Below are positions 36,620-49,700 of a stretch of DNA of 64,000 nucleotides, piece after piece. Positions within the stretch are counted from its first letter, which is position 1, and every line of letters begins with the position of its first letter. A program made the position numbers and the translations under genes. Source of the DNA: Lepas anatifera (lineage: Eukaryota; Arthropoda; Thecostraca; Lepadidae); the NCBI GenBank assembly GCA_034440635.1, contig JAOTON010000043.1, positions 1-64,000 of the forward strand, read 5' to 3'. Under the pieces are notes generated by a model. That model did no database searches, was not told the origin of the DNA, and worked only from the letters and a program-made list of their open reading frames with translations.

Positions 36620-37735
36620 TCACAGGCTGAGACGAGCCGGTCGGAAGTGAGGTCGTCCAAACGAGGACGGTGGCAACTCCCGCTGGCCACTTGTTGTCGA
36701 AAGGTCCGAGGTCGGCTCCGGGGGCCTCGGTACGTCAGCAGTCGCTTGGTCGCCAGAAGATGGCATTGGGTGCTCAGACGATGTTCCTGAGGGCGACGCA
36801 GGTTTCGGCGACGCCGGCGGCGATGCAGAGGTCGGTGCACCAATAGCCTCGGTGGTTGGCGACTGGCTCCAGTCTGGATGATCGGCGCGACCGTGCCGGA
36901 CCTGGGCCAGATGAGCAGCGTTCCACTTGGACCCGTCGGAGAGCAGATACGTCGCCTCTTCGATGCGACAGACAACCGTCAGCATCTTACCGAACGGGAG
37001 TTCGTTCTTGGGGATGTGGCCTTGACGACGCACCCGTACTGTATCCCCCGGACGCAGAGAAGACGGTCGCACTCCTCTTCTTCAGTTGTAGTTTTTGGCG
37101 TTACGTTGCTGCTGTGTCGCAACTCGCTTGCAGATGTCGGTGCTTGATGTCTCTGACGTCATCACCGGCAGACTAAGGCGCATACGACGCCCATGCAGAA
37201 CCTCCGATGTAGACATCCCAGTTGAACAGTGTGGCGTCGCTCGGTAGTGCGCTAGACGAAACCGCACGTGCGCCACAAAGGAGACAGAAGGCTTCCTGCA
37301 TGCTTCCCCCAGCCACGTCTTCAGCACCCGGTTGAAGCGTTCAACCGCGGCGTTTCCACGAGGCCAGTATAATGATGACCGTCCATGCTTGATATCCCGG
37401 GCCTTGAGGTAATCTTCGAATTTGGCGCTGATAAACTGACGGCCGTTGTCCGTGATGAGCTCGTCTGGGAATCCCCCCTGGCGAATACGATACTCAAGGC
37501 TCGGATGACGTCGTCGGACTCGACAGATGGTGTCAACGCTACCTCAGGCCACTTGCTGTGGTAATCAGTGATGGTAATGGCGAAACGGCAACTCGGAGGG
37601 GCGCCTGTGATAGGGCCGACGATGTCGACGCCTAGTTTTTTGACCAGACGCGATCCGGTAGCGGCACTGGCTGCAGCGGTGCTGGGCGGGCGCTGTGGGA
37701 CAGAACTTCGCTCTTCCCCTGGCATTCAACACAAG
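36620..37735 (-). pseudogene. Ty3/Gypsy-type retrotransposon integrase remnant
   Basis: On the minus strand, the last two cysteines of the zinc-binding domain (C-x2-C) lie near 37725. The catalytic core starts with a GVDIVGP-type motif near 37630. The second aspartate (ITDNG type) is near 37455 and the glutamate-bearing helix near 37350. A C-terminal GDTVRVRR..LSDGSKW segment (about 37050-36920) resembles the domain after Gypsy integrases. Frameshifts near 37640 and 37475 and an in-frame stop near 37085 break it. No LTRs or reverse transcriptase were seen, so it is a dead fragment. Confidence 0.85.
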
Positions 37736-37789
37736 CCTGGACTATGCTGGAGTTCTTTCTTCTTTCTGGTTAATGCTGGAGTTTTTTGC

Positions 37790-37975
37790 ACAAGTTGAGT
37801 CAGCTCACTGAACTTTTGACAATGAGTTGAGTAAGAGTTGAGTCGACCACTCTCAGCACATGAGTTGAGTTGAGTTGATTCAAGAAAATTATGAGACACA
37901 CAACTCTGAGTTGGACACCTTGGGGCAGAAACTGTCACTTGGGCAGCCCCGACTCAACAGGGCAACCACTGACCC
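37790..37975. repeat. GAGTTGA and TTGGGGCAG repeats, second block
   Basis: The same words as at 33330-33640 occur here in reverse order of type: GAGTTGA first, then CTTGGGGCAG. The two blocks may be halves of one repeat split by the intervening 4.1 kb. Confidence 0.65.
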
Positions 37976-38335
37976 ACCAAGGAAACAAATATGAAAAGAG
38001 AAACAGCAATTGTTGATTTAAACTCAGCACTCCTATCTCCCTAATTTTTTGTTCACTATTCCTTGTTCCTTTTGTTTGCCACCAGTTTTGCAATGAGTTG
38101 TGTATTGGGCTCTTGGATCATGTTCCTGCAATAAAACTATGTAAGCATGGAAACAGCACAGAAGAGTGTGATTATTGCAAAAACATTATGTCTGTCATCA
38201 GAGAAAGCAAAAAGATACCAGAGGAGTAAAATTCCTGCTGAGGGTAAATTTTCAGGACATATCATAGAAAGCACATTACAATTGTTTTTAGTCAAAATCA
38301 TCAACAGTAAATTATTTCGGCATCTCTTGTGAAAG

Positions 38336-39685
<1,350 letters not shown>

Positions 39686-42600
39686 ATGGCCAAGAATCAA
39701 GAAAAGAAAAAGAGTAAGTATTTTCCTTTGGTTTTTTTCAGTTCATTGTCTGTTGAAGCGTTGATGTCGCTACATTTGGTGAAGACATTGAGCGTATGTG
39801 GACTGGTTTTCTGATAATTCCAATGTTATCTGAATTAGTACTGACTTTTTTATTGTGCGCAAATTTAAGCTGTTTTCTCTAATGCTTGCTTAACATTCTA
39901 GTGCCGAATCTGATGAAGATTGGCAGTAAGAATATAATAATTAACAATTTAACTCGTTTATGTACATGATCGACCTCCTCTGTGAAGGAGGTGTCTCTTT
40001 AATGCCCGTTGGGAGAAGTACACATATTCAGAAATTGAATGTGTTTTTAAGAGTGCTATTTTATCCATTATTCTAATGCACAATTTGGCTGACTTTGTTA
40101 TTCTGAACAGGATTGAAGTTTGTATTGGATCGAATGTATTGTAATATTCTGTTTGTGCTATTTGACTTATGCGCGGCATCCTATTCTGGGAGCGGGAAAA
40201 GTTCATCTGTTTTATCTACGGAAAGCGGCCAGCCTGGGGCATTGGTTGAGACTAGAGTCTGCGCTTTGTCGCTCAGTTAGGCCTTAAATGCAATTACCTT
40301 TACAAGGCTCATTGAGAGGTTCCAAATGACTGGACAAATCCGCTCTTGAAAGCTCTCAGGTTACCTTGGAGGCCTCGGCAACACCACTAGTGTGAAGGAA
40401 CATACCACAGACAGGCAGAATAAAAAGTAGCATCTGGGAGATCTGCCTTCAGCCTCACGCCTCAGACCGTGCAGGGCTGCATGCCCGAACTTATACAACC
40501 CTTCCTGCTGGTTTCAGCATGACTTGGCCACCTGGCACGCGATCAGAGTGGTTGGAAGGGAAGCTCGGCCACAGAATCACCCCCCGGGCTCACTGTCCGG
40601 CGTGGGCCTGTCCCTTTCATGAACCCCTCCAGCCTGAATGGCTGATTCTGGTTGCTGTGCCGGAGGGAACTGCCCAGGGCTTAACCCTTAGCCCTTAACC
40701 CGAGAAAGTCATTAAGACGTATGCCAACAGTCTGGCTGAGGAGGCGCGTCGGAATAGGGCGAACCAGGGTCCCAATGTTTTATGTAAAGTATTCTCAATT
40801 TCAGCCAATTGGGACGAATGCGGAACATTTTGTTGCCAGGCAGTGCGAAAGGCCACGATGAGTTGTTGGTTCCAGAGAGGAAGTTTGTCAGCAGTAGGTT
40901 AACAATTGACTGGCCCTCTTTTTTTCCGGTTGTGAGGCGTACGGTTATTTTTCGCGGTAAAAATAATTATAGGCTAATGAAGGGTTTAGAGATTGCTCTC
41001 TTTAAGAATCATGTATGTGGAAAGCTGACGTTAAGCACCCATGTGACAAAATGTATTTTGCAGAAGTATCTCTGTGTAAATTTTTGAAGTCAGAAGTAAC
41101 ACGGAGCTACTTCCCGGAGCAGTACGAGGAACGATATGATTTCAAGAGGGAACAGATCTACACCTTTATGAAAATTCCCAGAGAGGTGGAAAAACTTATT
41201 GGCTATGGATTCTTTCAGGTGAGCTTAGAGCAGGGACGTCGAAAGCAATGGTCAAGGTCACCATGAGATGCTCGGTGACAGCAAGCCGTCTGGGCTGTAT
41301 TTATAGGCCGGTTTTATGAAACGCCCAATATCTAGACCTGATTGTTACGTTGATTATTTGCTTCTGGTGCAATGTTTCTATTGGACACATTAAATTGAAA
41401 AGGCCCAAACTATGACCAGCTTAATCAATGTGAATGTGATGTTTTTCAGGTTGTCGATGCCTTCCTGTTCATCTTCACATTTCTTCCCCTGCGTTTTGTG
41501 TTAGCAGTCTGGGCATTCTGCACAAAGCCCTTCCTCGTTATGATTGGGTAAGTCGAGCCGGCCGAACGTAGTCTCCTATGTCTTAAGTCTTCAGTTCGGC
41601 TTCAAGAAGTTGATGACCGTGTTGTGCCGAGTGTTTTGTTTGCTCTCACCAGGAAGATGTCGTGCGGTGCGCCAGTTGGGCACATTTTGATGCTTTGCGG
41701 ACCTGTAACGGCGGAGGCCATGTACGCATTACGGTGCGCTTTCAAATGCATATAGCTGAAAACCACGTTGCTTTATCATCATAATTGGGGCTTAAGGGCG
41801 TCGACTGCAGTGGTCATATTGCGCCCATGACTTATTATATTGCGCACATAGGAAAGGCATGTAGATACGTAGCACGTTGCTTTACTTTGTTTACTTGTGA
41901 ATGATGTTTAAATCCGTACGTCAAAGATGGTATGGGGGAAATCGAAGTACGCCATAAGTTTGAGGTGTACTATATTGTTAGTTGATATTTTGCGCTGACG
42001 CGCCCCTCCTTGCTACACACCTCTCCTTTCTGTCCAGTTTGCTGCGGCAGCAGGGCGACGGGCGCTGGCTGAAGGCGTCGGAGATAATCGACCTGATGAA
42101 AGGCCTCATCATCATCCTGGTGTGCTGCATGATTTCCTACATTGACACTTCGATGCTCTACCATGTGGTGAGGAAGCGGCGGAAACGCGCTCGGGAGTGG
42201 CTGCACGGGAGCAGCTTACATGGCTGTAGCTGGGGCTGGCGGACGTCGGGACCGAGGGCACTGCCCAAGAATGGGGATCCCTCCCCGGTCTTGTCTGACC
42301 AATGGGCGCTCCCTCAGTCCGAAGTGACTGTGAACCGATATTTTTGCCTTGTTCCTTCCCATCAATGCTGATCCATATTTTCTCAAATTATCAGTGGGGT
42401 GAACTGGCGCAGTAGTGATTTTCGGTATGTGCATCAAGTTCGGGTGTCGCTTCCTATAGCTTTGACAGGACAGTTCGGAGTATGACCTTCTGCACAGAAT
42501 CCCGGATGTAACCCCCCCTCTCACTGGGGCTCTCACAATAAGGGCAAGAAGTAGCAACACTACAGCCAATGCATCTAGCCATCCTCGAAGCTGCGGATAT

Positions 42601-45600
42601 GGGATGGCTATGTAACGGTTGAATGCACCTTGATCATACAAATGAGTGAATTGAGGTGTATTGCATATGCATATGCATCATTTATTTTGAGAAAACAAAT
42701 GAGCATGAGTATGACGTCGCGGATATGTATTTATTTTCCTGAGTGGCCTCGAATGGCCACCACGAAAGTTTATATTTAGCTGGAATTCATGGACTCTGAG
42801 CAGTGTGTAATTATTGCGTCTCACATCAGGCATATCGATCATTGTCATGAGAATGTTGCGATAACCGCTTTCGTTAACCTTTCCCTGCTTGAAATCCTCC
42901 ATCCTCATCCAGCGCAACTGCAACCGACTCCAGTATTCCAAACCGTGGTCTCCTCTACACGGCTATTTAGCCACGCAAGGGAGGAAAGGCTTCGGCGCCA
43001 CCTCGCGATTAGTGGACGTCGTTTCTCTGGCAGGTGAAGAGCCAGTCCATCATTAAGCTGTACATCTTCTACAACATGCTGGAGGTGGGGGACAAGCTGT
43101 TGTCGTCGTTCGGGCAGGACACGCTGGACGCGTTGCACTGGACGGCCACCGAGCCCCGCGAGAGGAAGCGGCAGCACCTCGGCACCCTGCCCCACTTCTT
43201 TCTGGCCACCGTCTACTGCTGTATCCTCTGCAAAGCGAGACTCGACGGAAGGACCAGAATTGTTAAATGTGCGTCCGACGATATTTGTTTGGAGTTAGGT
43301 TTACTGGGTGACTGTTCGGTCGTAAGTGTTACAAGAGGGGGCACGGTTTTCTGGGATTTAACCACATGAATGGGGCCGTTTCTGCGGTCGGTATTGTCCT
43401 GAATAGCCTCAGGACGGTACCGATCGGGGAAGCGGCCCACGAGCCTCATGTATCCAGGTGTCGGGTACGGTTCTGCCACTCGGTCCCGGTCCTTCTCTAG
43501 AAGCACCATAAGGGTGGTCTGTCCTATTTGACACAGTCTTTATTCAAATTACAATATTTGCATTATATGTCTGTAATTTGGCTTTTTAGAAATAACAAAA
43601 TGAGTTTATGAGCATAGGTGAATGTTTCATTCAAATAAAATGAATTTGCTTCTCACAACGGCACGTTCCTAGTCGCCAAATTCGCCTGAGCCGCGCCATA
43701 TTTCGTTTGGATGTAGTGGTGCGTACCAAGGGCATTGGTACTGAAGCTGCTCATGTATTTGAGGCAGTGCTGAGTGTTAGTGGGACCCCGGGTGTTTTGT
43801 CCGGTACCCTCCTACCATCTGCTTACACGTCCGGCTGCACCTGTCATTTTCCATGACTGAGCTGCAGTTATGCACAGCACGCTGATCATGTTCCAAGCCA
43901 CCGTGCTGAACGTGGCCATCAACTCCAACAACAAGGCTCTCCTCACCATCATGATGTCCAACAACGTGAGGACCAGGGCTTTTGGGAACCGGGCTGGAAT
44001 TGACGAGCTGACCATCTGCTTTCTATGTAGACCTTTGTGTCGTAAGCTTTTCGATTTGCTTGTTCTTCCTTCAGAAGTAAATGACGCGGTTTCTTTCATT
44101 TTCTTCTAAATGGCCCAAACTAGAAACATTTGGCGTCACCTTGGCACTGATCATCGTTCGTTTTTCTCGCTCTGTTTTCCTTTGTTCTGCCAAAAATAAG
44201 AACATTGAGCTACCATTTTAAGTCAGTCCAGAGCTCTGACCACCAACCACCGTCCCGGCCAGTTTGTGGAGCTGAAAGGTTCCGTGTTTAAGAAGTTTGA
44301 CCGAAACAACCTGCTGCAAGTGTCGTGCAGCGACATCCGGAGAGCGCTTCCACTACTGCGTCCTCCTGCTGCTGGTCACCGTGCAGACCATGAAGGAATT
44401 CGGCTGGAGAGAGGGTGCGTGACGTGATTGAAATGAGACCGCGGTCCGCTGCACCACACGCTCCAGTACTTTTTTACCCGCTACCCATTTATTTATTTGT
44501 TTCCATCATTTATTTATTAGCACCATTCTGCTTTCCATAAGGATTTTGTCGGACGGATTGGAAAAGGGGAAGGAGCAAGCCAGCTCCTTTGCGTTGTTGG
44601 TTGGCAAGCTACTCGTATAATAGCATGTTTCGAAGTTCTTAGGGCTCGCCAGCATAACGAAAATGTGTATGTCCACCTTTGGTTTTTCACTTCAGAACAT
44701 GTGGACAGGAAAACAATCTCCCAAAGTGCTCAGACAGCGACAATTTGAAGGCACGGTTTTGATTGCTGCGCCGCGCGTGACGGGCGCTCTCTTGCGGCAG
44801 AACACCTGTGGGTGCTTCTGCCGGACTGTATCATGGTACTGATCGCCGAACTGTTTGTCGACTGGGTGAAGCACGCCTTCATCACACGCTTCAACGAAAT
44901 ACCGGTGGACATCTACAGAGAGTACACGCTTACCCTGGCTTACGACCTGATCTCCAGCAAACAGAAATACGTGAGTCCCTGCTGGGACCGGAACCTGGAG
45001 CGTGTTGCAATTTTCCTCTCTAGAATTTAGCTAAGAGAAGAGTAGGAGTTAGAGGGTAGAACGCGTTCAGTGAAGGTGTGAGAATCATACAATCTTACTT
45101 CACAAGTCCATAGGAGATAACGTAGCAAATATCCTGTCATGCCGTTCAAAATGTCATCCAAACAGACTGCCGTAAATATCTGATCTGCGCTCGACAGGCC
45201 TTCAGTGACCACTCGGACATGGTGAGCCACCGGATGGGTTTCATCTCTCTGCCGCTGGCCACGGTCACAGTGCGAATCCTGCTGCAGGCGGTGCGGCTGT
45301 CCGGCGCCGCCGCCTGGCTTCTGCTGGCTGCCGCCTACCTGGCGCTCACAACCTTCCGAGTGCTCAACACCATCGTCATCCTCGGCAAGGCCTGTGATTT
45401 GATAGACAGCGAGGCTGCTGCGGCGGCGGCGGCGCAGGCGGCGGACAGTGCCGGGTCGGAGCGGGCGCGCTCTCGCGCCGTGTCCGAGTGTGAGCCGGCG
45501 GTGACGGTGACGCCCGCCGCCGAGCCGGCGCCGCTCAGTGAGCCCTACAACGTGTTTCGCGAGTTCTCCCCGCCGCAGGTGCCGCCTGAAGAGGCGGCGC

Positions 45601-45680
45601 TGGAGTGTAGCTCGTGTGCACATGGTGACAGCCGCTGCGGAGAGGCGGCGACAGGGGTGGAGGAGGTGAACGATACCTGA
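39686..45680 (+). CDS. TAPT1: TAPT1 homologue (TAPT1/DUF747 family membrane protein)
   Basis: Exons are 39686-39713 (tentative), 41064-41218, 41450-41547, 42038-42167, 43034-43220, 43868-43965, 44263-44414, 44801-44970 and 45198-45680. All junctions are GT/AG with matching phases and the model totals about 499 residues. The family signature is clear: FLKSEVTRSYF, FMKIPREVEKL, SIIKLYIFYNMLEVGDKL, SSFGQDTLDALHWTATEP, FVELKGSVFKKF and AFITRFNEIP. About seven hydrophobic segments fit a multipass protein. In animals TAPT1 is an ER/ciliary-base protein linked to axial patterning and ciliogenesis. Exon 1 (ATG, 9 residues, donor GTAAGT) rests on phase only, and vertebrate N-termini are longer. Exon 7 contains one extra base near 44341 (CATCCGGAGAGCG) that breaks the frame; the conserved E-R-F-H-Y-C follows in the +1 frame. 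The acidic, Ala-rich C-tail after the last membrane segment is unconserved. Confidence 0.93.
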
Positions 45681-46716
45681 AGGTGGGGTAGCGAGCCGCA
45701 CAGGGGTGGGGGAGTGGTCTCAGGGCTTTCATAGTGGGTCGTGATTACTGTCGATGGTATTTGTGAGGGAACTGCGGCCGTGAATTGGCGGGTGCTGTCA
45801 GTCGTTTGGGCACTGTTGCCTTGAACTGGCGGATGCTTATCAATCATTAGCTGCTTAGTTTTTTTGTGGCTTGGGCAGATTGTGTGGCCTGGTAATGTGG
45901 TATGTTAATACTGCTCCGGTGTATTTGTTGTTTTCATGTAGTTATCATGGATTAATGGTTTGTAAATTGTTCAAGCGATTAACGCGGAAAAGCGGCATAT
46001 TTTTTACAAATATTGGGTTCAAATTGCGCTCGCAGAGGGCGACATGTGGTGTCTTACAAGTGATAAAGTTAGCGGTGCTGCTAGCCTAGTTGCTTATCCA
46101 GGACTCAATGACATTTCGTTGCGAGTTTTTAGACAGGGATCCGGAGAGATGGTCTTCCCTAAACTCGCGGAGTTTGAAATCCGCGGAATGGGAACCCGTC
46201 ATTAAGTAATGCTGTGGGACAATTATGTCATCCAAAAGTCAAACCACGGATATCCCGTAGGGTTTGCATGAGAAATACGGAGTTTCGGCTGTGGACGGCA
46301 GAATTGATCGCAGCGGTGTCTAGTGTGTCTCATCGGCGATAAAGGAAATGTGAATACGATCCAATACAGTTGGCCTGTTCTTAAGATTATAGTTAGCACC
46401 ATTTTGAATAACATTTCCATGTATATTTTCATAAACACGGCCATTCGGTGGGGAGGGGGGGCTATATTGTCACCACCGATCTGACAGACTGACACCTAAC
46501 AATTGTTTGCCAGGCCACGATGATGTCCCCACGTTCAGAGGAGTAATCCCCGGGACCATAGCACGTACAAGAATTAGCAGGTAATATCAGTTTTCCAGCA
46601 GCAACCAGCCGGACCCAAGAACATGAGATCGCTTCCACACACGTCAACAACATGTTACGCTGGACGGCATCCACCAGCTGGGCACCACCACCGCGCCAGT
46701 CACTCCGCTCGGCGCG
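45681..46716. other. Intergenic, between convergent TAPT1 and NUP42
   Basis: About 1 kb holding both 3' UTRs. No AATAAA or ATTAAA is visible on either strand in the expected place, so the polyadenylation sites are undefined. Confidence 0.6.
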
Positions 46717-49700
46717 TCACCGGGCGCACATCTCCCGGGTGGGCGGCTTCAGCGGCACCATTCCCAGCGTGAACTCCGCAGCCTCGTACTGCTTCCTCTC
46801 CACCTCAGTCAGCTCCGACGCCTCCGAGTAGGCGGCCGGGTCCACCAGCGTCTCCGAGCCAGCCGCCGTCGAAGGCAGCGCGCCGCCCTTCCCGAACAGA
46901 CCTCCCGCCGCCGGAGCGGCGCCATCGCCCCGGGCGCCGGCTGGGCAGAGAACAGACTGCCGGTGGTGGCTGCTGTAGTCGGCTGTGAGAACAGCCCAGG
47001 GGCGGCCTGGGACAGCACGCCGGCACTGGTGCTGACGGGCGCGCCGAACGCACCCGTTGTCGCCGCTGGGGCGGGCGTGCCGAACGCTCCCGCAGGCGCC
47101 GCCGGAACGGTTGCGCCGAACGCACCCGCTGGGGCGGGCGCGCCGAACGCTCCCGCGGGCGCCGCTGGGGCGGGCGCGGTGCCGAACGCTCCGGGCGCGG
47201 CAGCCGGCGCCGCTCCAAATACGCTGGCCGGGGTGGCCGCTGAGGGCTGGGCGCCCAACGGGGTCGGAGCGGCGGTTCCAGCGGAGCCGAACACGGAGGA
47301 GGTCGCCGGCGCCGCCCGAACACGGAGGAGGACGCCGGCGCCGCCGCGCCGAATACTGACGGCGTCTGCTGCGCTGCCCCGCCCCGAACACCGACTGCTG
47401 CGCCGAGCCGCCTCCGAACACGGACCCCGCAGCGGTTGGCTGAGCGCCGAACACCGAACCACTACTGCCTGCAGCCGCGGCGCCTCCTCCGAACACGGAC
47501 TGCTGCGCCGTGCCTCCGCCGAACACAGACTGCTGCGCTGCGCCCCTCCGAACACAGACTGCTGCGCTGCGCCCCTCCGAACACGGACCCCGCTGCCGTT
47601 GGCTGAGCGCCGAACACCGAGGTGCTGCTGCTGCCAGTGCCCGTGGCGCCACCTCCGAACACCGACTGTCCGGCTGGGGCGGCGCCGAAGGAGCGGAAGA
47701 GGCCGGCGGGGGCGGCAGCAGAGCCGCCGAACATGGACGGCTGACTGGAGCCGAAGGTGGAGCTGGGAGCAGTCGACTGAGCCGCCTGCGACGCCTCAAA
47801 CATCTGCTGCTGTAGACGGAGAGCCACCGACTGAGTTAGAGGTCACAGCACGCACACCGTGCACCATTGTCGGGACACTTTATTTGCGCATGTGACAGTA
47901 TGATTTGACCTAGGAGATTACAGAGAAGACTCAGTTGCATGATATCACGCGGGACCAAATGCTAGTTTTGTGAATGAATCTCCTGCGGAAGCTCTCGTCG
48001 GAAAGCCCCGCCTTCAGCGTGTCCGGGGTGATCGAGGCTATTTAAACATCGAGTAATACGACAAAACGCAAAGCATGCAAATTTGACCGATGACATGATC
48101 TGTCGTTTTATCATTTATACCGCAGCTTCTCTCAGCAGCCGGGACATTGTGACGCGTCCTCCGCAGCTGAAAGGACGCCAGGATCATTCCTTCTACAAGA
48201 AATTCGATTAAAAAATGGTTGCATTTGCTTCATAATGCACCGTTAAACATGGTCACATAGGTTCTTTTGACTATCACAACTCTATCAATTTATTGCACTT
48301 TCTTCGCCGGTTTCAATTTTGGGTTTCATTGCCGGCAAGAGAGCAACGGGTACTTTTACTTTCCCATGGTCATTGACCTTAATGGTCTTGACGGTAATAA
48401 AACGACTTTTAGAACAGATTTGCCCTCGGATATTTCAGTACTCTTTTTAGCGCGACTAAGAAAGGATTGGAAACCACTCGAACCATGTTTTACCCTAATA
48501 GTTTTTTTAAGAAGATGCGTTCTGAGCGCTGTGCCCTCGCGCTGGCAATACATCCTAATATTCCAGCCAGCTTCATAACTTGAAACGTATTTTTGTTCAT
48601 TCAAAAAGGGGACCATTCTTGCTCCAACCGCTCCCTATAGTCCCCAGCCTTTCTAATTTTACTTTAATGGGGATTTAAGCACATAGAGTCCTAGATAATT
48701 TCAAACTTTTTTGCTCCTCTCAAGAAAAGGTGATTTAATTATTTGGTGAAGACTGCTTTGTGCCTTGACTTTCGGTCATCACAACATGCCCATCTGAGGC
48801 TTTCTTCTTTGATCCCGAGTAAAAAAAGAAGAAGAAAACATTCAGTATCTTGAGCTTTCAGAAAGCCTGCTAAAAGAAAGTACCATCAACCCAGGGCATA
48901 TTTTGCTACAAAAGTGGTGGGCATTTTGCCCACCAGTCCCCCATGCTATGCCCACCAGTGAACGGCCCTGGACGGCCCACTGCCCACCAGTCACCAGTCA
49001 TTTGATGCTGTAGGAGTGCCCTTTTAGTGGGAATTTGTGCCCTTTTCAGCCGAATGCCCACCAGTCCCAATTCCTTAAAATATGCCATGCATCAACCAGT
49101 CAGTCATAGCCATTGGGTGCTATATCACAGCTGTCGAAGCATAAGGTTCATAATTCATTTTGTAAAGGCTTTCGTCATCCCTGCAAAATGACTCCAGTGG
49201 TTCGAAATGGAGTCATGAACAGCCGTCTAGGAACCACTACTATAAAACATACTTGCACTAAATATGCTAGATTATATACATACATATAAGCCCTGCACAT
49301 ACCGATGCATGAAAGATTTCGCTGCAAGCATCTCGGTTTATCAGTGGAAATTACCCCATTAGGACAACTCAAAGCGAATTCCACACAGTGAGACAAAAGA
49401 GCTACACCCCTACCGCCGGCCCGTTTTCCGCACGTGCGCCCCCTGGAGACTGACCAGACAGGACCGGATACCTGCCGGCGGGTTCTTCAGCGCCTCCCGC
49501 TTCTGCCGGTAGTCCTCCACCTGAGTCGCAAACGTCTGCAGCTGGGGAGAAGACACGGACGCTCGTCAGCCACCCGCCATCCAGCTTAGGCTCGTATCGT
49601 CACGTAGTCGAGTTCACGTTATGGTAGCCGAATTTGGCAGCAAGGACGGAAGGAAAGACCGTCCTTGTATTACGCCAAGCTCCGTAGTGGCCGGAACGGT

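Noticed and set aside
39901..39931. Mini-exon encoding an acidic ESDEDW-like peptide between TAPT1 exons 1 and 2
   Set aside because: CTAG|TGCC..GGCA|GTAAGA has splice-like edges, but the acidic frame does not fit the phases. The phase-compatible frame gives an unconvincing peptide.
43213..43509. 98-codon minus-strand frame in TAPT1 intron 5
   Set aside because: No recognisable family and it overlaps the TAPT1 exon 5 donor; it may be repeat-derived but cannot be supported as a gene.
46717..47895. Long plus-strand frame (46963-47895) and several minus-strand frames as separate genes
   Set aside because: The plus-strand frame is the shadow of the GC-rich FG-repeat exon. The minus-strand frames are pieces of one NUP42 exon separated by one-base deficits.
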